Source: Diphasiastrum complanatum (Eukaryota > Streptophyta > Lycopodiopsida > Lycopodiales > Lycopodiaceae). Taken from it: a stretch of DNA of 64,000 nt. The notes beneath the pieces were generated by a model. The model was not told the DNA's origin. It did not search any database and saw only the letters and a program-made list of their open reading frames with translations. This document shows, in pieces, positions 23,018 to 33,122 of the stretch (the stretch's first letter is position 1; each line of letters starts with the position of its first letter). Location of the stretch: NCBI GenBank assembly GCA_029204225.1, contig CM055095.1:75863715-75927714 (forward strand), read 5' to 3'. A program made the translations under genes and the position numbers.

Positions 23018-23019
23018 AT
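22926..23019. repeat. Compound microsatellite (CT)n(CA)n
   Basis: A CT run of about 68 bp continues as a CA run of about 26 bp. The glutamate/arginine frame on the minus strand is an artefact. Confidence 0.97.
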
Positions 23020-23827
23020 TAGCATATGATAATATTGTTGTTGGGAACGAGCATTGGTCACCTTAAGTATTCTATTAAGCTTCAATACGTTCTCGTTCTA
23101 TTGAATTGATGGCTTTTGCTCAATTGACTAGAAAGCCCGATATGAATCAATTTGTTCTACTTTTTCACTTTGTTGATCGCATGTATGTTTTTGGCTAAGC
23201 TTTACGTGATGACATTGCTGACTTCTCAATTTGAAATCGTGAATGTGGACAAGCTTCAATCTCACAAAGAGATAGGAATTACTTTGTAGTTGGAGTTTAT
23301 AATTGCCGTAGTCCAAATATTTGATGCCCGGTCTGAAGATAGCTCGACTTGCTTTGCACATTTCTTGTGAGTTTTTGTAAGGGGGAAGGCCCCGTTGTAA
23401 ACGCACTATTAAAAAAAATTTAAACGGACGTTTTTAGTTTTTTCTCGACGAGAAGCTTTTAGATGTTTTTTTTACTAGAGAAGTTTTCACCGCCACTTTG
23501 CTGGATGGGCTGCTTGCAGGTTGTATGGCGCGGATTGGCTTTCAGTAGGCAACAGGGCGATGGAGGGGCAATGGACGGGCGCATTTGCAAGGCGATGGAA
23601 TTGAGCCTGATATTTATTGCCTGATGTATATATTTGTAATATAGCATGTGGCTTCCAGTCCGGAGATATCCCCGTTAGTCAGACTCTGCACAATCATCAA
23701 AGACCAAAAGAAGCAAATAGATTATTTAGTGGACACACAAACACAAACACACACTCTCTCTCTCTCTCTTTCTCTCTCTCTGCTCTGCAGGGCACATACA
23801 TGCAATCATTGAGGGAACAAATGTTAT
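23020..23827. other. No recognisable gene
   Basis: Contains short CA/CT runs at 23,738-23,780. No coding motif was seen. Confidence 0.4.
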
Positions 23828-24148
23828 TACCTGTTGTGATTGATGGTTATTTTGTCTTCATTAGGATCAGCAATAGCAGCGAATGCATCAGCAGACAGAT
23901 CGAAAGTTCCCTGGCATTCTGGGGAAGGACATCGGTCAATGATTTGAATTGTGATTGTTCCTGGCCTACATGGTTGCGGAACTCCTTGATTCTGTCTGCT
24001 TTCCTCCAGTACATGTGATTTGGTAGATGGTGAAGCAAGCAGCTCCACCATTCCAGATCGTGTTGCTAGCTGCAGCAAACAGGTTTCCTCCAGGTAGTTG
24101 GCTCGGGTCTGTGATTCCACAGGCAGAGGCTGTTTCCAAAGTCCACAA
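23828..24148 (-). pseudogene. EG45/expansin-like domain protein fragment
   Basis: The minus strand reads PSQLPGGNLFAAASNTIWNG and GAACFTIYQITCTGG. After a one-base shift it reads NQGVPQPCRPGTITIQIIDR, CPSPECQGTFDLSADAFAAI and ADPNEDKITI. This is the double-psi beta-barrel of EG45-like secreted proteins (plant natriuretic-peptide-like or blight-associated p12 type), including its conserved Cys residues. The N-terminal signal peptide and first barrel strands are absent. The 3' end AACAG/GTAATAAC could be a splice donor, so a last exon may have existed. The frameshift and missing 5' end indicate a pseudogene fragment. It is one of only two pieces here that look like host genes. Confidence 0.78.
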
Positions 24149-25036
24149 TATAGGAAGTTACAATTTGTATAGAAAAAAAAAAAATTTGTATAGAAGTTTT
24201 TACAAGTCGAGAGGCAAGACGTTTTTAATGTTGGTAAAAATTCTGTAAGGTTATATATAATCTTTTACAGTTGGTAAAAAATGTAAGGGTAAACAGTTGG
24301 TAAAAATATTCCCAATTTACCTTTGCGATAAAATAGTCTCTGAGGAGGGACCTTACACAGATGTAAGGTTCCTCTCATAATTGTGGTAGTAGAGCTAATT
24401 ATGCCATATAACAGTTCTTCTAAATACACACAATTTTTTTTTATAGTGCTTTACTTATGTTGAATTTCTAGAGTTGCATTCAGAATTGCCCCTTGCTTTC
24501 GCCTCCCAAAGTACAGATGCTAAAATGTGAGAAATACTTCAGATGTTCTTGCAGACTGTGATTGCACTCTTTCTCGAATGATTCACTATGGAGTTAGTGA
24601 CGACTCTGCTTTATTGTTCTTTCGGAGGATTTCAGGAAAAACGACCAAATATTGCTGCATTATGGAGAAAGATAGGTCTGCATATTTTTTTTCAACTACA
24701 CTTGTTAGACAATTTCTTATTTTTTTCCTTTGTGATGATTTTACTGTGAGTAACATACCATGCTCTCTCTGAGTGTTGTGGCATAAATAGTCAGACAGTG
24801 TGCACTGAAAATTTAGGAGTCGATATCTTATTGTATGGGTGGCTGGCAATCAGCGGACCTGGGTGCGTGTTTAGACTGCAATGTCGTATGATGTCATGAG
24901 ACAGTACTATGTTTTAGATGTTTGCACTGGTATTTAGTAGTGCAGAAATTGTGTTTGCTGAATCTGCTACCAGTCAAACATGATTGTTTAGGTTTCAAGA
25001 TTTGACTGGTTTCGTTGTTACAATGAGCGCTACACT
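24149..25036. other. No recognisable gene
   Basis: Open frames on both strands (24,527-24,849) have no recognised motif. The phrase GTTGGTAAAAAT recurs at about 24,230 and 24,290. Confidence 0.35.
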
Positions 25037-25271
25037 GGAACTCTTAAAGTAAAGAACTTCATCACGATGCGAGGCAGACACTCTATTAACAGTAATGAAA
25101 ATCCCTATACGTTATATTATCCATTTTTCTGCAAATCTTGTTGTCTTCATTGTGCATGCCCATGATATCATTTGTGCATTAGCTATAGGCCAAATATTAT
25201 GAACAGGAATGTGTATATGGACTATTGACTGCACTTCAATTAAGTGTCATTTGGAGCTTATTTCTTTATTC
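25037..25271 (+). repeat. Dispersed direct repeat, copy 2
   Basis: Partner of 6690-6924, with few substitutions and the same orientation. No coding content. Confidence 0.85.
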
Positions 25272-25774
25272 TTTGAAGCAGCTTGGAGTAGCTTAGCTGT
25301 TGCACATTTTGTTAGATACAGCAGATTACTATGAAGATCATTGTATTCAAATGATTAATATTTCCACAATTCTTGATCAATACACTTGCACTTTCTATAT
25401 TTATGTTTTTCCTTGATACTTTCTCGGTACTTGGTATGAGGGCCCTTTTCAGAAGGGGGTTTTGGGTGCCACTTTCTACAAACATTGGAGCTTCGTCTCT
25501 TACGGGTGCAACTTTCTACTATCATTTGTTCTGGATTTTGGGTCAAGTTTTCTTGATGGTAAGATTTTGATTTTGACAATATATCAAGGCTCCTCTTTTC
25601 AATTGCTTAAGAATGTAAAATATTCAAGAAATTGGAGCCAGATGGTAGATAAAATTAGCGACTCTATTTTTTGTAATTTTGGTGGACTTTTCAATAGAAG
25701 AATCTTCTTCCACACATTGTTAGAACTCTATGTCTTGAAGTTGAGATAGTGAAGATCCACCTTCCAGGCCACTT
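25272..25774. other. No recognisable gene
   Basis: Contains a local duplication at 25,452-25,510 (GGGTGCMACTTTCTAC twice). Otherwise nothing was recognised. Confidence 0.4.
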
Positions 25775-26298
25775 TTGACACCTAATTTATTAGTGAACGA
25801 CTTTCATATCCAATCTCATACTGAAATTTGTGATTCTGTTTACGCATCAAATGTGAAAAATAGGAGGTCCATTTCGGGCTACATCTTCACGTTGAATTTA
25901 AGTGTTGTTTCCTGGGGAAGTAAGAAGCAACCTACAGTTGCTCTTTCATCTACTGAGGCCAATACATGGCCGCTCAACTTGTAGTCAGGGAACCTGTTTG
26001 GCTTAGGAGGCTTTTGAGAAATGTCGGGGAAAAGCAAGGTTTTGCAACAGTTTTATTTTGTGATAATCAAAGTTCCATAGAAATTGCTAAGAATCTTGTT
26101 TTCCATGCTAGAACTAAGCGCATTGTAATTCGTTATCTTTTTGTACACGAAAAAGTCCTATATGGAGAAGTAGAACTTTTATTGATGATCAAGTAGTTGA
26201 CATCTTTACCAAGGGTCTTCCAAAAGATAAGTTTTGGAGGTTTAGACATCATATGGGGAATTGAAATTAAAGAGAACCAAAATGTGATTAAGGGAGAG
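25775..26298 (+). pseudogene. Copia RNase H C-terminal fragment
   Basis: Reads RRSISGYIFTLNLSVVSWGS, KKQPTVALSSTEA and, after a shift, LFCDNQSSIEIAKNLVFHAR. A further shifted piece reads VVDIFTKGLPKDK. These are the copia RNase H core and tail. A purine tract, AAGGGAGAG, ends at 26,298, and the LTR begins directly after it. RT and the upstream domains are missing. Confidence 0.82.
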
Positions 26299-26480
26299 TG
26301 ATGAAATTCAGTACTTTCTGACATGGTACATGGCACAATGTGAGGCTAATTAATGCTGATTTTGTTGTTTGGAGTCTCTTTCTTATTGTAAGGGAGTTGG
26401 GTCCTTGTTCTTCTCTCTACAACTTGGAACAACATTGGGCGTAGGAGGTACTGTGAGTTTCTCCAGAGATGCACATGGCG
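26299..26480 (+). mobile_element. Start of a copia 3' LTR
   Basis: TGATGAAATTCAG follows the polypurine tract. The LTR end was not found, because sequence after about 26,480 grades into the palindrome-rich block. The end given is approximate. Confidence 0.5.
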
Positions 26481-26637
26481 TTCCGGAACGCATTCCTGGA
26501 ATTTGCCTGGAACGCTGTTTGGGAACGTTTGTTTTTTTTAGTATGAGTCTCAAAAAATAGAAATCTTTTTGGGGGATCTTATGGTAGTTTTTTTTTAAAA
26601 TTTTGAACAGTATAGGGACCCCATTTTTGTCATAGAA

Positions 26638-27045
26638 CCCACGGTTCCCAGAAATGTGGGTCCTGGGAACCGTGGAAGGAACCAAACCACGGTTCATTGA
26701 ACCGTGGTACGGTTCCTGCAATTAATTGATCAATTAATTATTTAATTTTTTTTTATGCCCATTTCCCCCCAAAATAGTTTTTGGCCCTCATTTTACAGTT
26801 TTTGGGCTGTTTATGATAATTTGAACTGTAAAATAGAACTGTAAAAATCCACAGACACAGATTTCACAAAAGACACAGACACAGATTTCACAGACAAAAA
26901 CTTTTTTTGGCCTTTTTTTGCATATTTTTAGGCTGTTTTTGGGGGTAGGAACAAAACAAATTAATCAATTAGTACGGTTCACCACGGTTCCCCTTAAATT
27001 TTCTGAGAACTGTACGGTTCTCAGAACCGTGGTGAACCGTACACG
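26638..27045. repeat. Cluster of ACGGTTC palindromes
   Basis: CCACGGTTC and its reverse complement alternate. The 21 bp at 26,687-26,707 form a perfect palindrome with 10-bp arms (CCACGGTTCA) around one base. GTACGGTTCACCACGGTTC (26,972-26,990) pairs perfectly with 27,024-27,042. A short tandem repeat of GACACAGATTTCACA lies between, at about 26,857-26,905. No coding frame. Confidence 0.85.
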
Positions 27046-27209
27046 GTTCATTAATTCTATGAATATTGTTAACTGTATTAGTCTAATTTTTGCTTGATAT
27101 TGTGCAGATTTTTTTTGCTGCATATGCGACAAATTTTGAAACTTTAATTTTTTTGCTTTTAACGATAAAAAAACAGTATATAAAATTCTAGATACGTATG
27201 ATATAACAC

Positions 27210-28975
27210 GGTCATGCTGTTTGGACAAGGAAAGCTGAAAATCTTGATACAGTACCTGATTTTACAGATATTATAGTAGACTATATTACTGATGACAGTT
27301 GCACTTGTCCTGAGGTTGATGACGAATCTTTAATTGCCTTTTTTGCTCAAGTTTGAGGCTGTTGAGAAGCACACAGAGCCTTTGGAAAAGGATTTGATGT
27401 TGAATACTTATAAAACTTTAGATACTGCACCCAAGAGATTGAACAATACAACCTGTATGCCAGCAAATCCTCAATTGCTGGTGATAACGTATTTGCAAAG
27501 ATAATCTAGAGAATGAAAATTTCCAAGTCTGAAGAGTCATTTTCTCCTTGTATGCAGCTGATTAAGGGTACATATGTCAGAGAAACAGATCGTGACATGA
27601 TTGAAGCAGTTCATGATGCTATCGTGAATACTGAGCTTCGTGGGGAGGCCGGTCTGTTGTCAGCAATAGCGATCCTTATTCAAAGAACCAGCATGGTCAC
27701 ACAGAAGATGAGATGGGTGATGCACTCATTATTGGCTCTTTAAGTGTTCCTCTAGGTAATTCTGGAGGGAACAGGTTATTTCATACCATTCCTGAATTGG
27801 TGACTGAAATTCAGACAATAAGCAGGCTTCTCTTCTTGTGAAGTCTCCTGAAAATTGGAGTGCTGTTGTGATTGCTAGGAGTGCTGATTCTTCTGAAAGT
27901 GTTGGAGACATCATCATTAAGAGTTCAGCAAACGGTTTTGACGTGAGGTCAATAGTTCATAGTTTTTCTGAACGTCCTAAACTCGATGAGGAGTCTATTC
28001 AAGGTAATGTTCTGTCAAATTGTATGTCAAAAGAAGCATCTTTGGGAACTACAGTTGGAACTGGAGAGGTATGGCCAGCTGTAGGTGTTATTGGGGACAA
28101 GCATGCAGCAAATTCTATCAAATCCTCAGTAGATAATTCATTATCCCAGTCGACTAGGATTGGCTGTTAAGGATAATACATACAGCTCTTCAACAGGTCT
28201 TTCTGGATCCAGTAAGGCAATGTGGATGATGATGAAAGAATCAAAGTGGATCGGGACGAGATCATTCTGTAATCATTGAGCAGTGAGAATTTAGACTCTC
28301 TCAATGTCTATGACGTAGTTTATTCTGGGCATGGTGGTGGAGAGAGATGTGAAAATGCCAGCATGAGAAGTAACAGAGAAATTCGTGGATCTGGGCTGCT
28401 AATTGCCGCAGCTATTGATGAGAACAGAACTATAAGTATCTGGGATCCAAGTTCATCATTCCCTTCGGCAGTTGTCTTGGACTTCCTCTCTGCAAATATG
28501 TATCTATGTCGTTATCATGTGCTGGTTATGTAGTTTGCTTGTCCAGCTAATGATTACAGTTTGTGTATATTCACTAGTGTGCTCTTCAAAATCGTATTGG
28601 CTGTGTGTACAGGGTATTTATTAGTCGAAGCAGTTACATTCTTTTAGCTCTTGTTGTTAATATTTTACTAGATGCATAGATGAGTTTGGAGAGGTTTAGG
28701 ATTTTGTTAACGTTCTTAGAAATCTTTGCTCTCAATCTAAGAAAGATCGTATCCTGATTTGTTCATTTTTTTTATTATCAGGATGGAAATTTGCAGTTCT
28801 GGAAGCAGAAGCCACCTGAAAATCATGACTTCATTGTTTGTGCGATAATCTGACTCAATGCAATGCTTTCTTATACTTCATTGGACATTGCAGAGTTCAG
28901 TGAGGGGTCAGCGACTTTTTATAGACCAAGTTGAGGGTCTATGAGCATCTGCGGTCCTTAAGAGCTCGGGTATCA
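27210..28975 (+). pseudogene. WD-repeat-like host gene fragment, decayed
   Basis: Protein-like pieces occur in order on the plus strand. The first is AENLDTVPDFTDIIVDYITD. The frame 27,513-27,743 contains VRETDRDMIEAVHDAIVNTE. The frame 27,838-28,170 contains NWSAVVIARSADSSESVGDI. The frame 28,276-28,533 contains GLLIAAAIDENRTISIWDPS, and about 28,780 reads DGNLQFWKQKPPENHDF. ISIWDP and LQFWK have the look of WD-repeat blades. A possible 58-bp intron starts GTTTGTGCG and ends CATTGCAG near 28,845. Several stops and shifts break the series. I cannot name the gene. The chromovirus-type LTR at 28,983 lies at or in its last exon-like piece. Confidence 0.5.
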
Positions 28976-28982
28976 GTGGAAC

Positions 28983-29463
28983 TGTTACGACTCAGTCTAG
29001 TTCTGACATGACCTCGGCACAACTGGTAACTCAGAGGGCCTGAGGCCAAGTTGGCAAGGGTCATTGACCAGGAAGGGCATCGCTTCCAAGTGGGAACCGA
29101 TGTGTCACGAAATCCCATGATCCGGTGAGACCGTCTGACAAGCTGTCAGAGATGCGGTCGGGTAACCGTCGGGGGCCCTAGCCGTTAGTGCTAGCCGGCA
29201 AGCAGTCGGGGTGACCAGTTGGTGTCATCGGTAATGACGGGGCATGGGGGTGGTATCCCATGAGTTACTCACTATTCGTAGGTCGCTTGCAATGTGTACG
29301 CCAGGTGGCTTGATCAACCACTTGGGGGGGGGGGGGTACCTCGTGTATGTTGACAGGAATAGTAGGTAGTGAACTCAAGAGGGGGGGTACCTATGGTTGG
29401 GAGGATCATTCCACACACCGGCCTTCAAGAGTTGAGCAGCTTAGAGAGTTTTGGTTGTTCACA
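28983..29463 (+). mobile_element. 5' LTR of a chromovirus, plus orientation
   Basis: Begins TGTTACGACTCAG and ends TTGGTTGTTCACA, and is homologous to the LTR at 13,232-13,718 on the other strand. It is followed by a primer site and preceded by GGAAC (28,978-28,982). That is the same five bases that follow the other LTR in element orientation. A poly-G run (about 29,326-29,337) is longer than in the partner. Confidence 0.87.
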
Positions 29464-29465
29464 AT

Positions 29466-29478
29466 TGGTATCGGAGCC
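29466..29478 (+). promoter_or_regulatory. Primer-binding site (initiator tRNA-Met type)
   Basis: TGGTATCGGAGCC differs by one base from the usual TGGTATCAGAGCC and lies two bases after the LTR. Confidence 0.82.
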
Positions 29479-30210
29479 TTTTCTAGCTCGTTCTAGAGAG
29501 AGAACATCCCGTTCTAGAGAGAGAAAGTGAGAAAAAGCTTGGTTTTTTCACCATAACTTGGTCTATAGTGCTCAGATTTGAGGGAGATTTGTCTCAGATC
29601 ATTTCTAGTGGGCAGTTGCTGTAGATCAGCAGGGATTCATGCTACAAATATCAGATTTCAGAAAGTTTCGAAGTTTTTGGAGGGCCTTCGCATTTTTTCT
29701 GAAGGTTTTTCCTCATAACTCTTTGGAACCTTCTCAGATCCTAATCACATTTTGGGAGCATGTTTCTAGCATCCATAGTGATCCTATAGAGCCATCATAC
29801 GCCGGTTTTGGAGCAGATTTGCCTCTGTTTCACCAAAAAGTCGATTTCCAAGCAAAAGACAGGTCAGAATTTTGGATTGGGCATAACTTCTTCGACTTTC
29901 CTCCGGTTTCTGTTGTTAAGGGTGTAGACTAGGCCTAGTAGGAGGGCGACCTACTGTCAATTGACGATTTGTGAAAAGCTTTTGCCGTTTGAAAGAAATT
30001 TGACGTCAAACAGTCAGTTTTTTTCTTGATTTTTTGACTTTTCAAGCCACTTTGGTGCCCAAAAAAGTTTTTTACTGACTTTCGTATCAGCGTAGGACGC
30101 AAGGGAAGTGCTACCTGCCCTTGGCTTTGTGTTTTTTCCCAGAGTCTTGTTCCTTTTCAGTTGCTTTTCCTCTTTCAGTTCTAAATTGTGAATAAGTTGA
30201 AAATTTTCTT
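29479..30210 (+). other. Chromovirus leader, truncated
   Basis: Non-coding leader sequence follows the primer site, with duplicated CGTTCTAGAGAGAGAA at about 29,492-29,525. The frame 29,639-29,932 shows no Gag motif. It ends where LTR A begins at 30,211; gag is not reached. Confidence 0.55.
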
Positions 30211-30806
30211 TGGTTACAATAAGGAGCAAACCAACAATCCTGCCAATGTAGAAAAATCAGCATTTACATACAAAATGAGATGCAAACTCTAAGAGATATT
30301 GATCAAACATGAACCAAAACATAAAATATGTTTGCTGTCCGTACAATTACAGTACCTTACTGTATTTCACACGTGTGGAACCGAAAATAGCAATAAATGA
30401 GCATTCTACACATAGAATTGCAAGATAACACCAAGATAGTGCACCAATGAGTAGTAGAACCCAAAGAGAACCATGTATAATGATGAAATGAGAGATAGAA
30501 GAGAGAAGATGTGTCTCTCCACGAGTTACATCCTTTTATAGAGTGTCCAAACCCTATTTGGCCACTTGGCTTTCCCTCCAAAATGTAAACCCTACTATTT
30601 TTGGGTCTAGATTCAATGTACCCAAAGTTCAAATTTGAATCTCTCTCAAAATCGATTACCAACTTTTTCACACTTTCAAAAAGTGTTTATTGAATGTATT
30701 TTAAACTAATATAACTTCAAAAAGTTTATCTCTAAGTCTAAAATGAGTTTTGGCCTCTTATTGACAATTTAACAAAATATGACTAAACTAGTTAAAATCT
30801 CTCACA
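30211..30806 (-). mobile_element. LTR A (596 bp), 3' LTR of a minus-strand element
   Basis: On the minus strand it begins TGTGAGAGATTTT and ends ATTGTAACCA. It has the same 596-bp length as LTR B (47,101-47,696) and is very similar to it. The minus strand carries CTATAAAAGGATG (TATA, about 30,531-30,543), then AACTCGTGGAGAGA. A CACACGTGTG palindrome is at 30,368-30,377. The polypurine tract GTTGAAGAGGGAG (30,807-30,819) is identical to that of the intact copia at 52.8 kb, so this is a copia-type element. Confidence 0.85.
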
Positions 30807-31500
30807 CTCCCTCTTCAACTAGTTTTGGCATAGTTTTGACAATAGAACTTTGATCCAACTTTAGAATGATCTCCATCCTAAGTATATATCTCCTTTCTAA
30901 GGTTCTAAAGTATCTTTCATAATTGATATAGAGAATAGTGTCCAAATTGGATGCTTCACTATCTCTTACATCAATTTTACACATCAAGATATAACTAGAA
31001 CATGAAGAACCAAATAGAATGTGAATGAAATGATTCCTCCATGTTTCAAACTTTAAACTCTCTGGAAAATTACAGCAACCAAACAATAAATGTGAGTGAT
31101 GACCATTTTCTTGCTTGTCTCCTCCAACTTTGTCCTTTCTTGATATGTCTCCACCATAAAACTCCATAAATGAGCCTCCATCTCCATCTTGCCACAAGAA
31201 ACCATCAAACCTTGGAAATCCATGAGTAGGTGAGTACATAAATGATGCAAATCCAGCACCGCATGACTCCATAAACCAAGTAGTTTGCACTAGTCCATCT
31301 TCAAGATCTACTTGACACAAGAAAATGACCATGAATTCACCAAAAATTGACAATTTCTAAGTATTGGCACCAAGTAGCTCAACACTTGAGAACTTAGCCA
31401 TGGATAAGTGACATAATGAACCTCCAATAACTTCATTTCCATCAGCAAAACCAGTCAAGAATGCTAGTACAACTCCAACTATAAGATATTGCAAGACAAT
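30802..31500 (-). pseudogene. 3' frame of LTR element A, non-gag-pol
   Basis: The frame 30,802-31,353 (183 codons) ends at the TGA inside the LTR start, exactly as the gag-pol frame of the intact copia does. Its C-terminus, MPKLVEEGV, is the translated polypurine tract. Upstream the frame contains FMVIFLCQVDLEDGLVQ, GFPRF, GGDISRKDKVGGDKQ and ILYINYERYF. No gag, protease, integrase, RT or RNase H motif is visible. Compared with copy B there is a stop just before the first Met (TGG to TAG near 31,357), and coding continues upstream to about 31,500. Homology to copy B stops at about 31,511, where another LTR begins. The function is unknown. Confidence 0.55.
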
Positions 31501-31511
31501 GTAGCTAATTT

Positions 31512-31859
31512 GAAATGGTGCCTTTTTATCTTTGGGGTGGCCCTTGCCCCTTGCTTTCTATTGGCTACTTGCAAAAAGGTGGGATTGAAATCTACACCCT
31601 TCACAAGAAACACAAACAAATCTATGGTGTAGGAAGAAACACACCCCACCTACCACCATTTGACCTTTGACTACTTCACAAACTTAGAAACTTAAGTTTA
31701 AGATTAACCGTGGCCTTCTAATATTATTTTTAATTACATGGCCCAAAGTCAAGTTTATGTTCAAAATTATTTATTTACAAGTGCTCATTGGGCCATGGGC
31801 TTACGCACGCAGGATGCCATGACCCTCGCAACTATTTCCAACTAATTTATTTATTTACA
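31512..31859 (-). mobile_element. LTR E, U3 portion of a minus-strand element
   Basis: The minus strand has an inverted CCAAT box (31,560-31,564) about 35 bp before an AT-rich GATAAAAAGG (about 31,522-31,530), the same arrangement as in LTRs C and F. The block CGCACGCAGGATGCCATGAC resembles CACATGCAGGGTGCCAAATC in LTR F (44.69 kb). The LTR start is placed at CA 31,858-31,859 and is tentative. R and U5 are lost at the junction with element A. Confidence 0.5.
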
Positions 31860-31899
31860 CTGTAATACCCTCAATAAGGCCTCCGACCTGAAATAGTGC

Positions 31900-32763
31900 C
31901 GGTCCCTCGACACTATGGAGTTTAGTAGACATTTCGTCGTGCACGTCGTTGTTGAATCACATAGCCAGTCACTTCTTCCATGAAGTCCAGTCGCTTTGTA
32001 CTCCTCTTGTCCTTAGGAGTGAAGAAAGATTTATGCACGCTGGTTAACCAAAATTAGTCAATCCAGATTTGGAATTCACTTATTTATGGACCTAGGAAGG
32101 CCGCTTTAAAATACACTCGCGCCACTAGTAGTTGATCTTCAACTTTTTCCGAAACCAGGGTGGTATCAGGATTAGAGAAGATGGGTGACAAGAAATTGTC
32201 TCATTTGGTGGGGACTCCCATAAAAAATTCCAAGTCCCGGGCATATATTGCAGTCGCGCGGACTGTGGGATTAGGACAACTGATATAATGTACAGAAAAT
32301 TGGGTGAGAGCCCTCTTGGCATCTACACTCTGCCCACTCGTAGTTGTCATGGACTCATCACATAGGCCCTGATGGTTGCAGGGTCTTTCTCAAATAACTG
32401 TTGGTGCCACTCCGGTTGTGGTTGCAGTGCGAGGAGGCATGCCAGCTCATTGCCCTTGATGGTTTGGGCTGAAAATGATACCTGCCAGCTGTGTGAAGAC
32501 TCATGGGGATGCTTGAGTAAGAACTTGTTGATATTATTCTCCACGGACTTGGGTCGACGAAAGGTGCGGTTGACAGAAATTGATTGAGAGCCTTGGGATG
32601 AGGAAGTTGGACGCTCCGCTTGGCTTTGGCTCTGATCGATTCCTTGGCTCGTATCTGGGCCTTGATCTTGCACATTGGCCTCTACCGCGTTTGATGCCTG
32701 CATAGAAATTTTTGTAGTGTTTTTCTGTTTTTCCAGGATCCTAAGCAAGTGACTATAGGTCAC
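31900..32763 (-). pseudogene. Internal fragment of LTR element E
   Basis: The frame 32,347-32,763 has a Gln/Ser-rich stretch (SQGIDQSQSQAERPTSSSQG) and WQVSFSAQTIKGNELACLLA. Further minus-strand pieces read ATAIYARDLEFFMGVPTK and EKVEDQLLVARVYFKA. These align with RQSTLFAKDLTLLESVATQW and ESIKD-x-LSVTRLYF of the element at 44.8-47.1 kb. The two are thus copies of one family with a conserved but unrecognised protein. No pol motif was seen. Confidence 0.5.
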
Positions 32764-32900
32764 ATATCATGAGAATCAATCAAGAAGATGACACGAATGG
32801 CGAGATGGAGAAGAGAGTATTTGTATTTTTTGTTTTTGCATTTTCCAGTGAGTTGTTCAGTGTCTCGCTCATTGGCGGTTTGACGCTCACCTCAATCGTT
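32735..32900 (+). repeat. Dispersed repeat, partner of 19,431-19,600
   Basis: Same start GGATCCTAAGCAAGTGACTA and shared inner blocks. It overlaps the end of the element E frame, so it may be part of an LTR-element junction. Confidence 0.62.
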
Positions 32901-33122
32901 GATGTTGATCAAAAATGCGTATTGATCTCCACTGTGTGGAGTTTACAAGATAGTTAATCAGAGAATTACAAAACAAGTTGATCCTAATCAACTAGTTAGT
33001 TATTCTCTATTATCGCTGTCTCTTTCAACTGAGCATAAAGACAATACACCATGCTTGTCGAGCTACCAGTTGGTAGCACAAATTGTTTTCTTTCATTTCG
33101 TGTCTTCTGCTAGTGTGTTTCA

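Noticed and set aside
22804-23085. Arg-Glu-rich frame on the minus strand
   Set aside because: Produced by the CT/CA microsatellite.
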